Origin: an uncultured Methylomonas sp.
GTDB lineage: Bacteria; Pseudomonadota; Gammaproteobacteria; Methylococcales; Methylomonadaceae
Assembly: GCA_936941155.1 (NCBI GenBank)
Contig: CAKZJE010000089.1
Coordinates: 1-64,000, forward strand
Direction: 5' to 3'
Length of the DNA stretch: 64,000 nucleotides
Shown here in pieces: positions 34,829-42,366 of the stretch. How positions within the stretch are numbered: position 1 is the stretch's first letter; every line of letters starts with the position of its first letter. The position numbers were made by a program, and so were the translations under genes. The notes under the pieces were generated by a model, which was given only the letters and a program-made list of their open reading frames with translations, made no database searches and was not told where the DNA came from.

Positions 34829-35353
34829 ATGCAAGCATTAAAAAAACAATTAAAACACAGTCTGGCTTTGTGTCTTTTCAGCAGTCTATTTTCAGCGAAT
34901 GCTGTAATGGCGGAATCAGACCAAGAAATGTTCCTCAAAGCGCGTGAAATGCAGCAGCAGGGCGCAGACCATTCGGCTCATGGCCAACACATTGATAAAA
35001 GTTTAGAGTTTCATGGTGTTTTTTATGGCTATGTACCCTGCAATGACTGCGCGGGAATTAAAACAACGCTGTCTTTAAAACAAAATAAAAATTATCTGCT
35101 TGTCACTCAGCCAGCTAGAGATTCCTCGCGCGAGTTTTATGAAAAAGGCAAGTATCAATGGGATGAGTTAAACAAAGTTTTGGTGTTAACACCCAAAAAG
35201 GGCGGAACAGTCCCACATCGTTATCAGATTGAAAATGACGAGACGTTAATTCAGTTGAATGAAGATGGCTCTAAAAAACAGGGCGATTTGGCAGAAAAAT
35301 ATGCGTTGCGCAGAAGCGATTCAGTGAAAACTCGGCAAGTTCATATTCACTAG
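34829..35353 (+). CDS. NlpE-like copper/envelope stress protein
   Basis: About 174 residues from MQALKKQLKHSLAL, with TAAGGA upstream; the frame extends 20 codons further but without coding character. Signal peptide ends VMAES. FHGVFYGYVPCNDCAGIKTTLSL is the NlpE N-terminal domain signature with its CxxC. The protein lacks a lipobox Cys, so it is probably soluble in the periplasm rather than a lipoprotein. A His-rich segment (DHSAHGQHID) precedes the domain and might bind metal. Confidence 0.8.
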   Translation: MQALKKQLKHSLALCLFSSLFSANAVMAESDQEMFLKAREMQQQGADHSAHGQHIDKSLEFHGVFYGYVPCNDCAGIKTTLSLKQNKNYLLVTQPARDSSREFYEKGKYQWDELNKVLVLTPKKGGTVPHRYQIENDETLIQLNEDGSKKQGDLAEKYALRRSDSVKTRQVHIH

Positions 35354-35362
35354 CCCATAAAA

Positions 35363-35395
35363 AAACCTGTCAGATTTTAAAAACCTGACAGGTTT
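35363..35395. terminator. ACCTGTCAG-class palindrome between convergent genes
   Basis: AAACCTGTCAG and CTGACAGGTTT form an 11-bp perfect stem around an A/T-rich loop, lying 10 bases past the NlpE-like stop and 40 bases past the stop of the opposing cyclophilin gene. On the minus strand it is followed by a T-run, so it should end the cyclophilin transcript. Confidence 0.7.
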
Positions 35396-35434
35396 ATACA
35401 AACTTAAAGACGCAACATTCTGCGCCGCTATTTT

Positions 35435-36016
35435 TTATTCTAAAACTTCTGCTTTTTCAATCACGATGTCTGTTTTTGGCACATCACCATGATAACCGCG
35501 ATTACCGGTTGGCACTTTTGCCATCGCATCGACCACGTCCATCCCTTCAACCACTTCTGCAAAAACAGCATAACCCCAACCGCTAGCATTTTTGCCAGTG
35601 TGGTCTAAAAAGCTATTGTCTTTATAGTTGATAAAAAATTGTGAACTCGCAGAGTGTGGAGCATTGGTTCGCGCCATTGCTAATGTGCCGCGTTTGTTTT
35701 TCAAGCCGTTATCCGCTTCATTTTGAATTTCCGCATGAGTTCTTTTTTGCTCAAAATCAGTGTCAAAACCACCACCTTGCGCCATAAAACCTGGAATCAC
35801 ACGGTGAAAAATTGTGCCGCTGTAAAAACCTTCCTTTACATAACTTAAGAAGTTTGCAGCAGAAATCGGAGCTTTCTCGCTGTTCAATTGCACGACAATC
35901 GCGCCTAATGAAGTGGTTAATTTAACTTTTGTTGCTGTCTCTGACATTTTGTGTTCCTTGGCAAATAAAAAAGGGGTAAACGAAAAAAGCATCAGAGCAA
36001 GAATAATATGTCGCAT
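35435..36016 (-). CDS. Periplasmic cyclophilin-type peptidyl-prolyl isomerase
   Basis: A 193-residue protein. A signal peptide (MRHIILALMLFSFTPFLFA) is followed by the cyclophilin domain. FHRVIPGFMAQGGGF and ARTNAPHSASSQFFINYKDN carry the catalytic Arg, Gln and Phe. Internal Met in KMSETATKV could give a cytoplasmic form. It is a PpiA/PpiB-type enzyme that speeds proline isomerisation in folding. In many genomes the ppiB gene neighbours cysS and lpxH, as here. Confidence 0.92.
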   Translation of the reverse strand: MRHIILALMLFSFTPFLFAKEHKMSETATKVKLTTSLGAIVVQLNSEKAPISAANFLSYVKEGFYSGTIFHRVIPGFMAQGGGFDTDFEQKRTHAEIQNEADNGLKNKRGTLAMARTNAPHSASSQFFINYKDNSFLDHTGKNASGWGYAVFAEVVEGMDVVDAMAKVPTGNRGYHGDVPKTDIVIEKAEVLE

Positions 36017-36135
36017 GTTTTTCCTATCATTAATGATGCAAAGGAAACGATTTTATGTGTTTTTAGCTTGAAAGAAAAGCGCACACTTGATAGATTGAAT
36101 GGTTTTGTAGCTTATCGGTCAATAATCTAATCAAA

Positions 36136-37527
36136 ATGTTAAAAATATATAACACCTTAACCCGAAAAAAAGAGACGTTTACCCCCAGAATCGCAGGGAA
36201 AGTGGGCATGTATGTGTGCGGCATGACAGTTTACGATTATTGTCACGTCGGACATGCACGGGTGATGGTGGTTTTCGACACGGTAGCACGTTATTTTCGC
36301 CAGCAAGGGTATGAATTAACGTATGTTCGCAACATCACCGACATTGACGATAAAATTATTTATCGTGCCAATGAAAACGGCGAAGAATTTAACGCCTTAA
36401 CGGAGCGTTTTATTGATGCAATGCACGAAGACGAACGCGCATTAAACGTGTTGCCAGTTGATATTGAACCCAAAGCCACAACGCATATCGCTGAAATTAT
36501 TGCCATTATTGAAAAATTGATTGCGAACGGTTTTGCTTATGTGGGTAAAAATGGCGACGTGTTTTATGCGGTGACTAAGTTTGAGAATTATGGGCAATTA
36601 TCCGGTAAAAAACTGGATGAATTGCAAGCCGGTGAGCGCGTTGACGTGGATGAGGCGAAAAACAATCCACTGGATTTTGTCTTATGGAAAATGGCGAAAG
36701 AAAACGAGCCGTTTTGGGAATCGCCTTGGGGCAACGGTCGTCCGGGTTGGCATATTGAATGCTCGGCGATGTCCACTTGCTGCTTAGGCAATCATTTTGA
36801 TATTCACGGCGGCGGGATGGATTTGCAATTTCCGCATCATGAAAATGAAATTGCCCAATCCGAAGGCGCGACCGGTGAAAAGTTTGTCAATTTGTGGATG
36901 CACAACGGTTTTGTGCGAATTAATGAAGAAAAAATGTCGAAATCGCTGGGCAATTTTTTCACCGTGCGCGAAGTGTTGAAACAATATCGTCCTGAAATTA
37001 TTCGATTTTTTATTCTCTCCAGTCATTATCGCAGTCCGTTAAATTATTCCGATGAACAATTAAACGAAGCACATGCCGCTTTAACACGGCTTTACACGGC
37101 ATTGCGCGGTGTTGAAATCGTTGATTCTGATATTGATACGGATTATAAAACTCGTTTTGAAGATGCAATGAATGATGATTTTAATACGCCAGTTGCGTTA
37201 GCGGTTCTGTTTGATTGTGCAAGAGAATTGAATAAAGTTAAAGATTCTGATGCTACGCAAGCGGCTGTTTTAGCAAAAACTTTAACTGCGCTGGCAAGTA
37301 TTTTGGGATTGTTGCAAGATGATTCTGAAAACTTTTTAAAAGGTGGCGAAATTTCGAATAATGGCTTATCGAATGAAGAAGTTGAACAACAAATTCAGGC
37401 GCGTTTGGATGCGAAAGCGGCTAAAAACTGGGCAGAAGCGGATAGAATCCGTGAAAATTTGAAACAGCAGGGCGTGATTTTGGAAGATATGCCAGGCAAT
37501 AAAACCAGTTGGCGGCGGGAAGGTTAA
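36136..37527 (+). CDS. cysS: Cysteinyl-tRNA synthetase
   Basis: A 463-residue class I synthetase. [23 protein letters not shown] contains the first zinc Cys and the HIGH-like [24 protein letters not shown] and [12 protein letters not shown] (KMSKS) follow. It ends [10 protein letters not shown]. Two further copies of its 3' end lie downstream: a 76-bp direct repeat pair at 37496-37571 / 38165-38240 and a degraded tail at 38931-39020. The site seems to have received toxin-antitoxin modules repeatedly. Confidence 0.97.
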   Translation: MLKIYNTLTRKKETFTPRIAGKVGMYVCGMTVYDYCHVGHARVMVVFDTVARYFRQQGYELTYVRNITDIDDKIIYRANENGEEFNALTERFIDAMHEDERALNVLPVDIEPKATTHIAEIIAIIEKLIANGFAYVGKNGDVFYAVTKFENYGQLSGKKLDELQAGERVDVDEAKNNPLDFVLWKMAKENEPFWESPWGNGRPGWHIECSAMSTCCLGNHFDIHGGGMDLQFPHHENEIAQSEGATGEKFVNLWMHNGFVRINEEKMSKSLGNFFTVREVLKQYRPEIIRFFILSSHYRSPLNYSDEQLNEAHAALTRLYTALRGVEIVDSDIDTDYKTRFEDAMNDDFNTPVALAVLFDCARELNKVKDSDATQAAVLAKTLTALASILGLLQDDSENFLKGGEISNNGLSNEEVEQQIQARLDAKAAKNWAEADRIRENLKQQGVILEDMPGNKTSWRREG

Positions 37528-37571
37528 GTCTAAAAATTCAGAGGTATTATTATGTTGCACAATCAAACGCG
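37496..37571 (+). repeat. Direct repeat copy 1: cysS 3' end plus start of an antitoxin gene
   Basis: 76 bases, repeated at 38165-38240 with three mismatches. It covers the last codons of cysS (KTSWRREG) and, after a 23-base spacer with AGAGG, the first codons of a truncated antitoxin (MLHNQTRRR, ending at a stop 13 codons on). HicAB lies between the two copies. Confidence 0.9.
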
Positions 37572-37585
37572 CCGCCGAATAGTTA

Positions 37586-37768
37586 ATGAATAGCAAAACG
37601 CTGATTAAATTGTTGGAACAAGATGGCTGGGTACTGGTGCGAATTAAAGGTTCGCATCATCAGTTCAAGCATGAGACTAAAAAAGGATTAGTGACAATCA
37701 AGCATCCCGATAGTGATATTCCCAAAGGCACACTCCATAGTATTTATAAACAGGCAGGTTGGAAATGA
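37586..37768 (+). CDS. hicA: HicA toxin (mRNA interferase)
   Basis: A 60-residue dsRBD-like toxin. MNSKTLIKLLEQDGWVLVR then GSHHQFKH contains the conserved Gly-Ser-His-His catalytic motif, and HPDSDIPKGTLHSIYKQAG completes the family pattern. It inhibits translation by cutting mRNA until neutralised by HicB. Its stop overlaps the hicB start (ATGA). Confidence 0.92.
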   Translation: MNSKTLIKLLEQDGWVLVRIKGSHHQFKHETKKGLVTIKHPDSDIPKGTLHSIYKQAGWK

Positions 37769-38157
37769 AATTTACGGTTGTATTACACTCAGATGATGGT
37801 CAACATTATGGTGTCACTGTTCCTGATTTAGCCGGTTGTTTTTCAGCAGGCGATAGCATAGAAGAGGCATTGGATTCTGTGAAAGAGGCGATTGAGCTGC
37901 ATTTAGAAGGTTTGCTGGAAGAAGAGCTGGCGATGCCGTCAATCAGTCCGATTTATCAGCATCAGGCTAATCCTGATTATGCTGAGGGTATTTGGGCGAT
38001 TGTTGAAGTGGATACGGCTGTTTTTGAGGAGGGTATCGAAGAGGTGGCTATCGCTTTGCCTAAGTCGTTGTTAAAGCGGATTGATGATTATACTCGCTTG
38101 AAACATGTTACCCGTTCCGGTTTTTTAGCAGAAGCAGCTCGGATTGCCATGCGTTAA
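37765..38157 (+). CDS. hicB: HicB antitoxin
   Basis: 130 residues from the ATG at 37765; a TTG six bases earlier is possible. The N-terminal partial RNase H-like domain is seen in FTVVLHSDDGQHYGVTVPDLAGCFSAGDSIEEALDSVKEAIELHLEG. The C-terminal ribbon-helix-helix (IALPKSLLKRIDDYTRLKHV then TRSGFLAEAAR) would bind the hicAB operator. Confidence 0.92.
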   Translation: MKFTVVLHSDDGQHYGVTVPDLAGCFSAGDSIEEALDSVKEAIELHLEGLLEEELAMPSISPIYQHQANPDYAEGIWAIVEVDTAVFEEGIEEVAIALPKSLLKRIDDYTRLKHVTRSGFLAEAARIAMR

Positions 38158-38164
38158 AAATAGT

Positions 38165-38240
38165 GCAATAAAACCAGTTGGCGGCGGGAAGGTTAAGTCT
38201 AAAAATTCAGAGGTATTATTATGCTGAACAATCAAACCCG
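38165..38240 (+). repeat. Direct repeat copy 2 at the right edge of hicAB
   Basis: The second copy of the 76-base repeat. The cysS-tail codons are present but detached from any synthetase frame. The antitoxin start in this copy (MLNNQTRWTV) leads into an intact gene. Confidence 0.9.
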
Positions 38241-38493
38241 ATGGACAGTTTCTGTTTCAAAGGAAACAGATAGAGCTTTGCGAGGTTTTTTAACTGAGCG
38301 CGGCATGAAAAAAGGCGATATTTCTAAGTTTATTGAGGAAGCGGTAAAAAAGAGGATTTTTGAGCAAACTTTAGCGCAGACGCGGGAAAAACTTGCGGAT
38401 ATACCTTGCGATGATTTGCAAGCTATGATTGATGAAGCCAGTCAAGTTGTGCGCAATGAAATGCACGGTGAATTTGTTGGAGGCGTTGCCTAA
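38221..38493 (+). CDS. Ribbon-helix-helix-type antitoxin
   Basis: A 90-residue protein. RWTVSVSKETDRALRGFLTERGMKKGDISKFIEEAVKKRIFEQ is a CopG/RHH-type DNA-binding fold, and the C-terminal LADIPCDDLQAMIDEAS would bind the toxin. Its first codons and binding site lie in direct repeat copy 2, and a truncated duplicate of its start is in copy 1. Its stop overlaps the PIN gene start. Confidence 0.8.
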   Translation: MLNNQTRWTVSVSKETDRALRGFLTERGMKKGDISKFIEEAVKKRIFEQTLAQTREKLADIPCDDLQAMIDEASQVVRNEMHGEFVGGVA

Positions 38494-38906
38494 TGTTGGT
38501 GGTATTGGATACGAATATTCTTATCAGTGCCTTGTTGATTCCAACCTCACAGCCAGCGCAGCTTGTTACGCACTGGCAAAATGACCGATTTAGTCTTTTA
38601 ACAGCTCTTCCGCAAATAGAAGAGATGATGCGAGTGACTCGTTATCCTAAAATTAAAGAGCGCATTTCTCCTGCGCTAACTGGACGTTTGATTAATCAGT
38701 TACGCGATTTAGCTGTTATCGTGAAACAGTTACCTGTGGTTGATGTTTCACCTGACCCTTACGACAATTATTTGTTGTCAATTGCAGTAGGTGGACAGGC
38801 GGATTATTTGGTGACAGGCGATAAGCGGGATTTATTATTTATCAAAAAATATGCAGGAACTGCGATTGTTTCAGTAAGCGATTTTTTGATGCAAACAAAA
38901 TTATAA
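38493..38906 (+). CDS. PIN-family toxin (COG1569 type)
   Basis: A 137-residue protein. LVVLDTNILISALLIPTSQPAQL is the start typical of this PIN subgroup. The acidic set continues with Glu in LPQIEEMMRV, Asp in DPYDNYLLSIAV and Asp in LVTGDKRDL. It pairs with the RHH antitoxin by a TAATG overlap. It is a ribonuclease by family. Confidence 0.88.
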   Translation: MLVVLDTNILISALLIPTSQPAQLVTHWQNDRFSLLTALPQIEEMMRVTRYPKIKERISPALTGRLINQLRDLAVIVKQLPVVDVSPDPYDNYLLSIAVGGQADYLVTGDKRDLLFIKKYAGTAIVSVSDFLMQTKL

Positions 38907-38930
38907 ACAAAAAAAGTGATAGAAAAACGG

Positions 38931-39020
38931 AAGCTGATAGGATTAGAGAAAGTTTGAAATAGCAAGGTGTCGTTTTATAAAATATTGCTGATGGAAAAAT
39001 CACTTGGCGGCGGGAATAAC
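38931..39020 (+). pseudogene. Degraded duplicate of the cysS C-terminus
   Basis: Thirty codons read EADRIRESLK, stop, QGVVL, stop, NIADGKITWRRE, stop. This aligns without gaps to the true CysS end ([30 protein letters not shown]) but is diverged and carries two internal stops. It is the third copy of the cysS tail in 1.6 kb and is probably the oldest, displaced when toxin-antitoxin DNA arrived. Confidence 0.85.
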
Positions 39021-39027
39021 TCAAATG

Positions 39028-39056
39028 ACTGGAAATCTTTTAAGAACTTCCAGTCG
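39028..39056. repeat. GACTGGNAGTC-class palindrome
   Basis: GACTGGAAATCTT and a near reverse complement ending CCAGTC. Intergenic, between the cysS-tail pseudogene and the next minus-strand gene. Its arms are diverged. Confidence 0.65.
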
Positions 39057-39068
39057 TGAAAAGGGAAA

Positions 39069-39410
39069 TTAGTTAGCATCCCAAGATTTTTGGTCGTAAC
39101 CTAATGCGCTTGCCGCATCTTGCTCAGCTTTACTTAATTGCGCCCAGTTTTTATTTTCTGATGCAGGTTCTTGAGCTTTGTCACCGTGCCATTTTTTAGC
39201 ATCCCAACCCAGCACAGCCCACAGTTTTTGTTCATCAGCGGACATTTTATTCCAGTCCTGAGCATTCCAGAACTTTTCTACATCACCTGTAGGTTTACGA
39301 ACACCGGCCTTAGCGTCAGCAGCAGCGGGGGCGGTAGGAACTGCCGCAGGTGCTGCAAAAGCCCAAGAAGCAGTCATTGATAATACAAATGCAAGAGCTA
39401 GTTTTTTCAT
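39069..39410 (-). CDS. Small secreted protein with a repeated W-x-LGW/LGY motif
   Basis: A 113-residue protein. The signal peptide ends AFAAPA and is followed by an Ala/Pro-rich linker. Two tandem units follow: NKMSADEQKLWAVLGWDAKKW and AQLSKAEQDAASALGYDQKSW, each about 21 residues with Ser-x-x-Glu-Gln, Leu-Gly-Trp/Tyr and a final Trp. GGAGAA lies just upstream of the start. Function is not known. The motif resembles short helical repeats found in diverse secreted proteins. Confidence 0.7.
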   Translation of the reverse strand: MKKLALAFVLSMTASWAFAAPAAVPTAPAAADAKAGVRKPTGDVEKFWNAQDWNKMSADEQKLWAVLGWDAKKWHGDKAQEPASENKNWAQLSKAEQDAASALGYDQKSWDAN

Positions 39411-39632
39411 AAAGTTCTCCGTTATTGATTAAAAATTAACGCTGTTTTACATGCACAGCGGTGATTAATTACATGGTTTTTTTATGTGTTTGTAAATAGT
39501 TACAAATGTTTAATACGTTACAATACATAACGAACTCCACTCAATCACATGACAATATAAATTCACTTTTTTTGACAATTAATATCTTGCAAGCCATCAA
39601 GCCATAAAATCAACAGCATAAGATAACCTGAC

Positions 39633-39917
39633 ATGAAATTTGAATGGGATGAAAACAAAAATCAACTCAACATTCGCAAACACGGAATCAACTTTCGTGA
39701 TGCAGCCTATGTATTTTCAGACCCATTTGCGTTAAACATTCCCGATGACGAACATTCCAACAATGAAGAACGCTGGCTGCTATTGGGACAAAATCTAAAT
39801 GAACAAGTGTTATTAGTCGTGCATACTTTTCGTTGCGGCGATGTCATTAGAATCATTTCAGCCAGAAAAGCAACTGCCAACGAAAAAGCAACTTACTTAA
39901 AGAGATTACGAAAATGA
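39633..39917 (+). CDS. brnT: BrnT toxin
   Basis: A 94-residue ribonuclease toxin. KFEWDENKNQLNIRKHGINFRDAAYVFSDP is the BrnT signature (WDxxKxxxNxxKHGxxF), and RIISARKATANEKATY the conserved end. The gene ends in ATGA, overlapping the antitoxin start. Confidence 0.92.
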   Translation: MKFEWDENKNQLNIRKHGINFRDAAYVFSDPFALNIPDDEHSNNEERWLLLGQNLNEQVLLVVHTFRCGDVIRIISARKATANEKATYLKRLRK

Positions 39918-40117
39918 AAGAAGAATACGACTTTTCTAATGCAGAACAAGGCAAGTTCTATACTCCAATTGAAGAAATTGAATTACCGATTTATTTAGAT
40001 AAAGATATACTCGACTTCTTAAGTCAAAAATGCCAATTAACGCAAATTAATCTACAAACGTTGGTGAATGATTTAATTCGTAAAGACATTGAAATTGCTC
40101 GGCGTGTAGCTTTATAA
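39914..40117 (+). CDS. BrnA-like antitoxin
   Basis: A 67-residue protein. IELPIYLDKDILDFLSQKC then QLTQINLQTLVNDLIRKDI is a ribbon-helix-helix-like segment suited to operator binding. Assigned as the BrnT partner from the four-base overlap. It differs from the orphan BrnA at 14720. Confidence 0.78.
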   Translation: MKEEYDFSNAEQGKFYTPIEEIELPIYLDKDILDFLSQKCQLTQINLQTLVNDLIRKDIEIARRVAL

Positions 40118-40227
40118 ATTGGCTTTTTTAAGAATTAACACCCTGCAAACCATCAAATCACAAAATCAACGCATTGTTGGAAAATAAGACGAGCATTCTC
40201 ACGCTTGCAGCGAAATAGGAAAAACTT

Positions 40228-40818
40228 ATGATTACCCAACTTTCCCAACTTGATTTAAACAAAACCTACAGTTACGCCGATTATTTAACTTGGCAACTTG
40301 ATGAAATGGTCGAACTAATCAAAGGTAAAATCATGCTGATGCCACCTGCGCCCAATTTAAAACACCAACGCATTTCGGCAGATATAAATGGCATGTTTTA
40401 TAATTTTTTTAAAACTAAGAAATGTCAGTTTTTTGCCGCGCCGTTTGATGTGCGATTATATGACCGTAAAAAGTCCATTTTAGCCAATAAAGAAATTTTC
40501 ACGGTTGTCCAACCAGACTTATGCGTTATATGTAATCCTGAATTTTTAGATGAGCAAGGCTGTAACGGCGCACCGGATTGGATTATTGAAATTTTGTCGA
40601 AAGGCAACTCAAAAAGAGAACTGCAAACCAAATATGAACTTTATCAGGAAACAGGCGTGATGGAATATTGGCTGGTCTATCCTTATGAACAAACTGTGCA
40701 TCAATTTGTTTTAGAAAACGGTTTGTATCAACTTAAAAAAATGTACACCACTGACGATATTGCCGTGCCTTTTCTATTTCCCACTTTAGCGATTGAAGTG
40801 AACGAAATATTTTCATAA
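40228..40818 (+). CDS. Uma2-family (DUF820) putative endonuclease
   Basis: A 196-residue protein. VELIKGKIMLMPPAPNLKHQRISADI is the Uma2 start. VVQPDLCVICNPE, GAPDWIIEILSKGN and the later EYWLVYPYE give the PD-(D/E)XK-type core (Asp, then Glu-x-Leu/Ser). The family is common in cyanobacteria and filamentous sulfur bacteria; biochemical activity is unproven. Confidence 0.85.
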   Translation: MITQLSQLDLNKTYSYADYLTWQLDEMVELIKGKIMLMPPAPNLKHQRISADINGMFYNFFKTKKCQFFAAPFDVRLYDRKKSILANKEIFTVVQPDLCVICNPEFLDEQGCNGAPDWIIEILSKGNSKRELQTKYELYQETGVMEYWLVYPYEQTVHQFVLENGLYQLKKMYTTDDIAVPFLFPTLAIEVNEIFS

Positions 40819-40867
40819 ATTGAAGACAAAATTGTGCTATGCAACAGCGGGTTGTGAAAATTTAAAA

Positions 40868-40937
40868 GCGCGACATGCAATTGCAGAAACATATTAAACA
40901 CATTACCTGACGATTCACTGTTAAAAGAGAAATTATT
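40868..40937 (+). pseudogene. Frameshifted antitoxin-like remnant
   Basis: MQLQKHIKHIT in one frame, and LPDDSLLKEKLLW in the next frame directly after, together resemble the antitoxin string LQEEIDHIPEDTLL at 28058-28100. The break looks like a small indel. Short and degraded. Confidence 0.3.
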
Positions 40938-41504
40938 ATGGCAGCAGCATTTCCACAAAAACATTCTATTACTGTCAACGAATGGCAAAAAATGGTAGCG
41001 GCAAACGTTTTTTCACCCAAAAGCCGTATTGAATTAATTAACGGAGAAATTTTAGAAATGCCCCCGATTGGATTTAATCATGCAGGTCATGTAAAACGAT
41101 TAACGCGGTTATTTGCTCCTTTAGTCATGGAAAAAGCCATTATCAGCGTACAAGACCCGCTACAACTGGGCGATTTATCTGAACCCCAGCCCGATTTCAT
41201 GTTGCTACGTCCTGATGCAGATTTTTATACTACCCGTCATCCGCAAGCCGAAGATGTGTTGTTGCTGGTAGAGGTTGCAGAGAGTTCTTTAAATTATGAC
41301 CGTGAACGAAAACAACGATTCTATGCCATGTTTGGGATTCCTGAATATTGGTTGATTAATTTAAATAATGAAAGCTTGGAAGTTTATCGGCAACCGTTGG
41401 CAGAAAGTTATGCAGAAAAATCAACATTATATTATGGTGAAACACTGATTTTGTCACAGCTTGACGATATTGCGGTGAATACAGCTGCTATTTTGAGTCA
41501 ATAG
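40938..41504 (+). CDS. Uma2-family (DUF820) putative endonuclease
   Basis: A 188-residue protein. SRIELINGEILEMPPIGFNHAGHVKRL, then EPQPDFMLLRPDADFY and VLLLVEVAESSLNYDRERKQRFYAMFGIPEYWLINL give a complete Uma2 core (PDxxL, VEVAxSS, YDRxxK). It is a paralogue, not a recent copy, of the gene at 40228. Confidence 0.88.
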   Translation: MAAAFPQKHSITVNEWQKMVAANVFSPKSRIELINGEILEMPPIGFNHAGHVKRLTRLFAPLVMEKAIISVQDPLQLGDLSEPQPDFMLLRPDADFYTTRHPQAEDVLLLVEVAESSLNYDRERKQRFYAMFGIPEYWLINLNNESLEVYRQPLAESYAEKSTLYYGETLILSQLDDIAVNTAAILSQ

Positions 41505-41672
41505 TGCAGTATTTATAAAAAGCAAAAACGGAAGAGCGTAATAAAGCAGTAAAAGCATTTCGGCAATATGTGGTACAACAACTTAACTGTAAGCTTTCAA
41601 TTTATAAAAGTTGATGTCAAAGATGACGACATTGACGAACACCTCAAATTTTTAATCAGAATAGAATAAGCA

Positions 41673-42299
41673 ATGGAAATCAAAGACAAATCAATCGACG
41701 TTTTTTTAAACGAACTCGCCAGCAAATCAGCAACACCCGGCGGCGGCAGCGCGGCAGCCGTGATGGGCGCACAATCCGCAGCTCTAACAAGCATGGTGTG
41801 TAACTTAACCATCGGCAAGCCTAAATACGCCGAAGTTGAAACGCAAATGCAGGATTTATTAGCAAAATCTGAAAACTTACGGCAGGTTTTAATTGGCATG
41901 ATTAAAGCCGATGTCGATGTTTTTGACCGCTTAATGGCGTGTTATGGCATGGCAAAAGAAACCGATGAGGAAAAAACCGCGCGAAGTGCCGCGATTCAAA
42001 GTGTTTTAAAAGAAGCCACAGAAGTGCCGTTAGCCTGTGCAAAAGCGTGTGCCGAGGCGATTACCTTAAGTCGGATTGCAGCAGATAAAGGCAACACGGC
42101 GGTAATTAGCGATGCGGGCGTGGCGGTGATGGCAGGTTATGCGGGTTTAAAAAGTGCAGCTTTGAATGTTTACATCAATGCAGGTAGCTTAAAAGACAGA
42201 GAGTTTGCCGAAACCAAGTTAGCGCAACTGGCTGAAATTCTTCACAATGCAGATGTTTCCACTGAAGAAGTTTATCAGTTGGTTAAAAACAAGTTATAA
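41673..42299 (+). CDS. fchA: Methenyltetrahydrofolate cyclohydrolase (FchA/FTCD cyclodeaminase family)
   Basis: A 208-residue, mostly helical protein. FLNELASKSATPGGGSAAAVMGAQSAALTSMVCNLTIGK is the family signature (PGGGSAAA), and ADKGNTAVISDAGVAVMAGYAGLKSAALNVYIN is the second core region. In methylotrophs such as Methylobacterium FchA interconverts methenyl- and formyl-H4F. Present here without mtdA or fhs beside it. The formimidoyl-THF cyclodeaminase activity is the alternative. Confidence 0.82.
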   Translation: MEIKDKSIDVFLNELASKSATPGGGSAAAVMGAQSAALTSMVCNLTIGKPKYAEVETQMQDLLAKSENLRQVLIGMIKADVDVFDRLMACYGMAKETDEEKTARSAAIQSVLKEATEVPLACAKACAEAITLSRIAADKGNTAVISDAGVAVMAGYAGLKSAALNVYINAGSLKDREFAETKLAQLAEILHNADVSTEEVYQLVKNKL

Positions 42300-42310
42300 A
42301 GTTCGCTTTC

Positions 42311-42346
42311 AGACCTGACAGGTTTTTAAAGCCTGTCAGGTTTTTT
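42311..42346 (+). terminator. ACCTGACAGG-class palindrome acting as terminator of fchA
   Basis: AGACCTGACAGGTTTTTAAA followed by GCCTGTCAGGTTTTTT: a stem of about 11 pairs with six T, starting 12 bases past the fchA stop. It overlaps the leader of the lipoprotein gene, 21 bases before its start. Confidence 0.7.
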
Positions 42347-42366
42347 CTTTTGAGAAAAACGCCACC

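Noticed and set aside
37496-38240. Reading the 76-base direct repeats as CRISPR or att sites
   Set aside because: Only two copies exist and they contain recognisable cysS and antitoxin coding sequence; no integrase gene was seen in the window.
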